A DNA stretch of 7,971 nucleotides from Chthoniobacterales bacterium (GTDB taxonomy: Bacteria > Verrucomicrobiota > Verrucomicrobiia > Chthoniobacterales > UBA10450), in the NCBI GenBank assembly GCA_013695925.1, contig JACCZO010000096.1, forward strand, positions 1 through 7,971, in the 5' to 3' direction. A program made the translations under genes and the position numbers. A model generated the notes under the pieces. That model saw only the letters and a program-made list of their open reading frames with translations, did not search any database and had not been told where the DNA came from. Within the stretch, counting starts at the first letter, position 1; each line of letters starts with the position of its first letter. This document shows positions 6,868 through 7,971 of this stretch, piece by piece.

Positions 6868-7262
6868 CCGCGCAGGAGGACGAACGCGAAAAGAAGCGGC
6901 GCGCCCAGACCGCAGCGTACCGGGCGCGGCTGGTCGAGGGCGCCGTTCTCAAAATCCCCCTCCGCCAGATGAGCATGCAGTTCGATCCCGGAAATCTCGT
7001 GCCCTTGGAGTCGTTAGGCACGGTCTATCCCAATATCCGGGTGGTGGATGACTGGGGTATCCTGACCGTGACGAGCGGCGGCGCCCTTCTTCAGGCGGAT
7101 TTCTCGCAGATCACGCTCTCGCAGCCAAAGAACATCACGCCCCCGGCTATCGCCGGCGAAGGCTGGACCCTCGACCTGAAACCCGGCTGGTCGATCGCGC
7201 CCGGAAAAAGAAAAGGCGACTTCAATCTGCAATCTTCCACTGCTTCATCACGCCAGCCTTGA
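6744..7262 (+). pseudogene. Out-of-frame C-terminal part of the metallopeptidase
   Basis: This frame is open from before 6744 to TGA at 7260-7262. It reads as normal protein: GALTPKTDLAATLLQ, a charged helical stretch (about 6831-6935: EERARKYD, then AAQEDEREKKRRAQ), then a beta-rich end with LRQMSMQFDPGNLVPL, YPNIRVVDDWGILTV and GWTLDLKPGWSIAPG. It begins exactly where the upstream frame (ending LLLEAAGASWR) decays. Adding one G to the GGG at 6743-6745 would fuse the two as SWR-GALTPKT, so one base appears to be missing. ATG at 6969 could give a free-standing 97-residue ORF, but codons before it are equally protein-like, so that is unlikely to be the native start. It could be an assembly error or a true inactivating mutation; the sequence alone does not decide. 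Confidence 0.75.
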
Positions 7263-7339
7263 AAACGCGACCCCGCACAAAATCACGGTTGCGTCCTTTT
7301 TCGTCAGAGCCCAGCTTGCCCACTTATTCATTCTCATCC

Positions 7340-7971
7340 ATGCGACTTCATACTCGACTTTTCCGCTCGCTCTTCCTCGCTGCCGCCTTCCTGCTCCCGG
7401 GCGGCTTTGCTGCCGCGCAAAACCCTCCGGACACGACCCGCCTGCTCCGCTTCCCGACCACCAACGGGGAGCAGATCGTTTTCACTTACAGCGGCAATCT
7501 CTATACCGTGGAAAAAGAGGGCGGCACGGCCCGACGCCTCACGAGCGGCCCCGGCTACAGTTCTTTCCCGCACTTTTCCCCGGATGGAAAACAGCTCGCC
7601 TTCACCTCGCAATACGACGGCAACACCGAGGTCTATGTCATGCCCGGCGAGGGCGGCGAACCGAAACGCCTGACCACGACCGCGACGCTCGGCCGGGACG
7701 ACATCTCAGATCGGATGGGCCCGAACAACATCGTGATGGGCTGGGAAAAAACTCAGCCGCGCGTCGTCTTCCGCTCCCGCCGCACTTCCTTTAATTCCTT
7801 CATCGGCGATCTCGAAACGGTCGGCCTGGATGCGGAGTTGCCCCAGCGCCTCCCCGTGCCGCACGGCGGGTTCGTTTCTTTCGCGCCGGACGATTCCAAG
7901 ATGGCCTTCAACCGCGTCTTCCGGGAATTCCGCACCTGGAAACATTATCGCGGCGGAATGGCGGACGATAT
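7340..7971 (+). CDS. Secreted tricorn-type protease (S41 family), 3' end cut off by the window
   Basis: The frame is open from ATG at 7340 to the window edge, giving 210 full codons. Residues 1-27 form a Sec signal peptide: MRLHTRLFR, a hydrophobic core, then FAAAQ with cleavage probably before Gln27. The mature part begins the six-bladed beta-propeller of tricorn-like proteases, with TolB/WD-like blades seen as NGEQIVFTYSGNLYTVEKEGG, HFSPDGKQLAFTSQYDGN with EVYVMPGEGGEPKRLT, and FAPDDSKMAFNR. The segment VFREFRTWKHYRGGMADD near the edge is a strong hallmark of bacterial tricorn homologues. Full proteins are about 1,050-1,100 residues and carry a second propeller, a C1 domain, PDZ and the serine protease core, none visible here. 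It would act in the periplasm or outside the cell on peptides. It starts 77 bp after the metallopeptidase frame ends; no promoter or ribosome binding site stands out in that gap. Confidence 0.9.
   Translation, partial: MRLHTRLFRSLFLAAAFLLPGGFAAAQNPPDTTRLLRFPTTNGEQIVFTYSGNLYTVEKEGGTARRLTSGPGYSSFPHFSPDGKQLAFTSQYDGNTEVYVMPGEGGEPKRLTTTATLGRDDISDRMGPNNIVMGWEKTQPRVVFRSRRTSFNSFIGDLETVGLDAELPQRLPVPHGGFVSFAPDDSKMAFNRVFREFRTWKHYRGGMADD

Larger units (their letters stand above)
393..7019. repeat. Dispersed 9-mer TYGTTAGGC, nine copies on both strands
   Basis: Sites on the + strand are 393-401, 1580-1588, 2210-2218, 4316-4324, 5366-5374, 6100-6108 and 7011-7019. Sites on the - strand are 2698-2706 and 5793-5801. 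Six read TCGTTAGGC and three TTGTTAGGC. I found no TTAGG on either strand that is not part of this longer word. Six sites are in-frame Leu-Gly (TTA GGC) on the coding strand. The others are a Pro-Asn (CCT AAC) in nuoM on the opposite strand, a Leu-Thr (CTA ACG) in the HNH gene on the opposite strand, and an intergenic site after nuoN. The word is therefore favoured at DNA level, not simply as a codon pair. A hand estimate from base composition gives about one expected copy of the 7-mer core on both strands. Its function is unknown. Confidence 0.8.

Noticed and set aside
1..7971. CRISPR arrays, tRNA or rRNA genes, insertion sequences, phage genes
   Set aside because: No regular direct-repeat array, cloverleaf-like gene, transposase motif or terminal inverted repeat was recognised anywhere in the window.

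Overview
The window is GC-rich (roughly 62% by eye) and densely coded. The style of the complex I subunits, the HNH protein and the tricorn-type protease suggests a soil or freshwater member of the Verrucomicrobiota, possibly Chthoniobacterales/Spartobacteria. This is an inference from protein style; there is no rRNA or other phylogenetic marker here.

Layout. Bases 1-4275 hold the end of a respiratory complex I operon on the + strand: nuoL (N-terminus cut off by the window edge), nuoM and nuoN. The genes overlap by 1 nt and 4 nt, so they are almost certainly one translationally coupled unit. They encode the three antiporter-like, proton-pumping membrane subunits. A 74-bp gap follows, then a Stf0-type sulfotransferase (4350-5147, +). 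Twelve bases further on, a convergent HNH-endonuclease-like gene lies on the - strand (5160-5834). Divergent from it is a secreted HExxH zinc metallopeptidase gene (from 5938, +). Its frame is broken near 6745, but the missing C-terminal part continues in another frame to 7262. The window ends inside a secreted tricorn-type protease gene (7340 to the edge, +), of which only the signal peptide and the first part of the beta-propeller are seen.

Functional picture. The first half is core energy metabolism. The second half is a set of unrelated single genes: sulfation, nuclease and two exported proteases. The two exported proteases may form a small secretome cluster, but nothing links them to complex I.

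Most notable observations. (1) The 9-mer TYGTTAGGC occurs nine times on both strands, inside genes in several reading frames and between genes. It accounts for every TTAGG in the window. Density and core length resemble DNA-uptake or other genome-signature motifs. (2) NuoM lacks the TM7 proton-channel lysine: Leu218 sits where NuoL and NuoN in this same window have Lys. (3) The metallopeptidase gene carries a clean one-base frameshift at a GGG run. (4) The sulfotransferase is divergent at its PAPS loop and at the usual G-x-P-x-E-[YF]-F motif.
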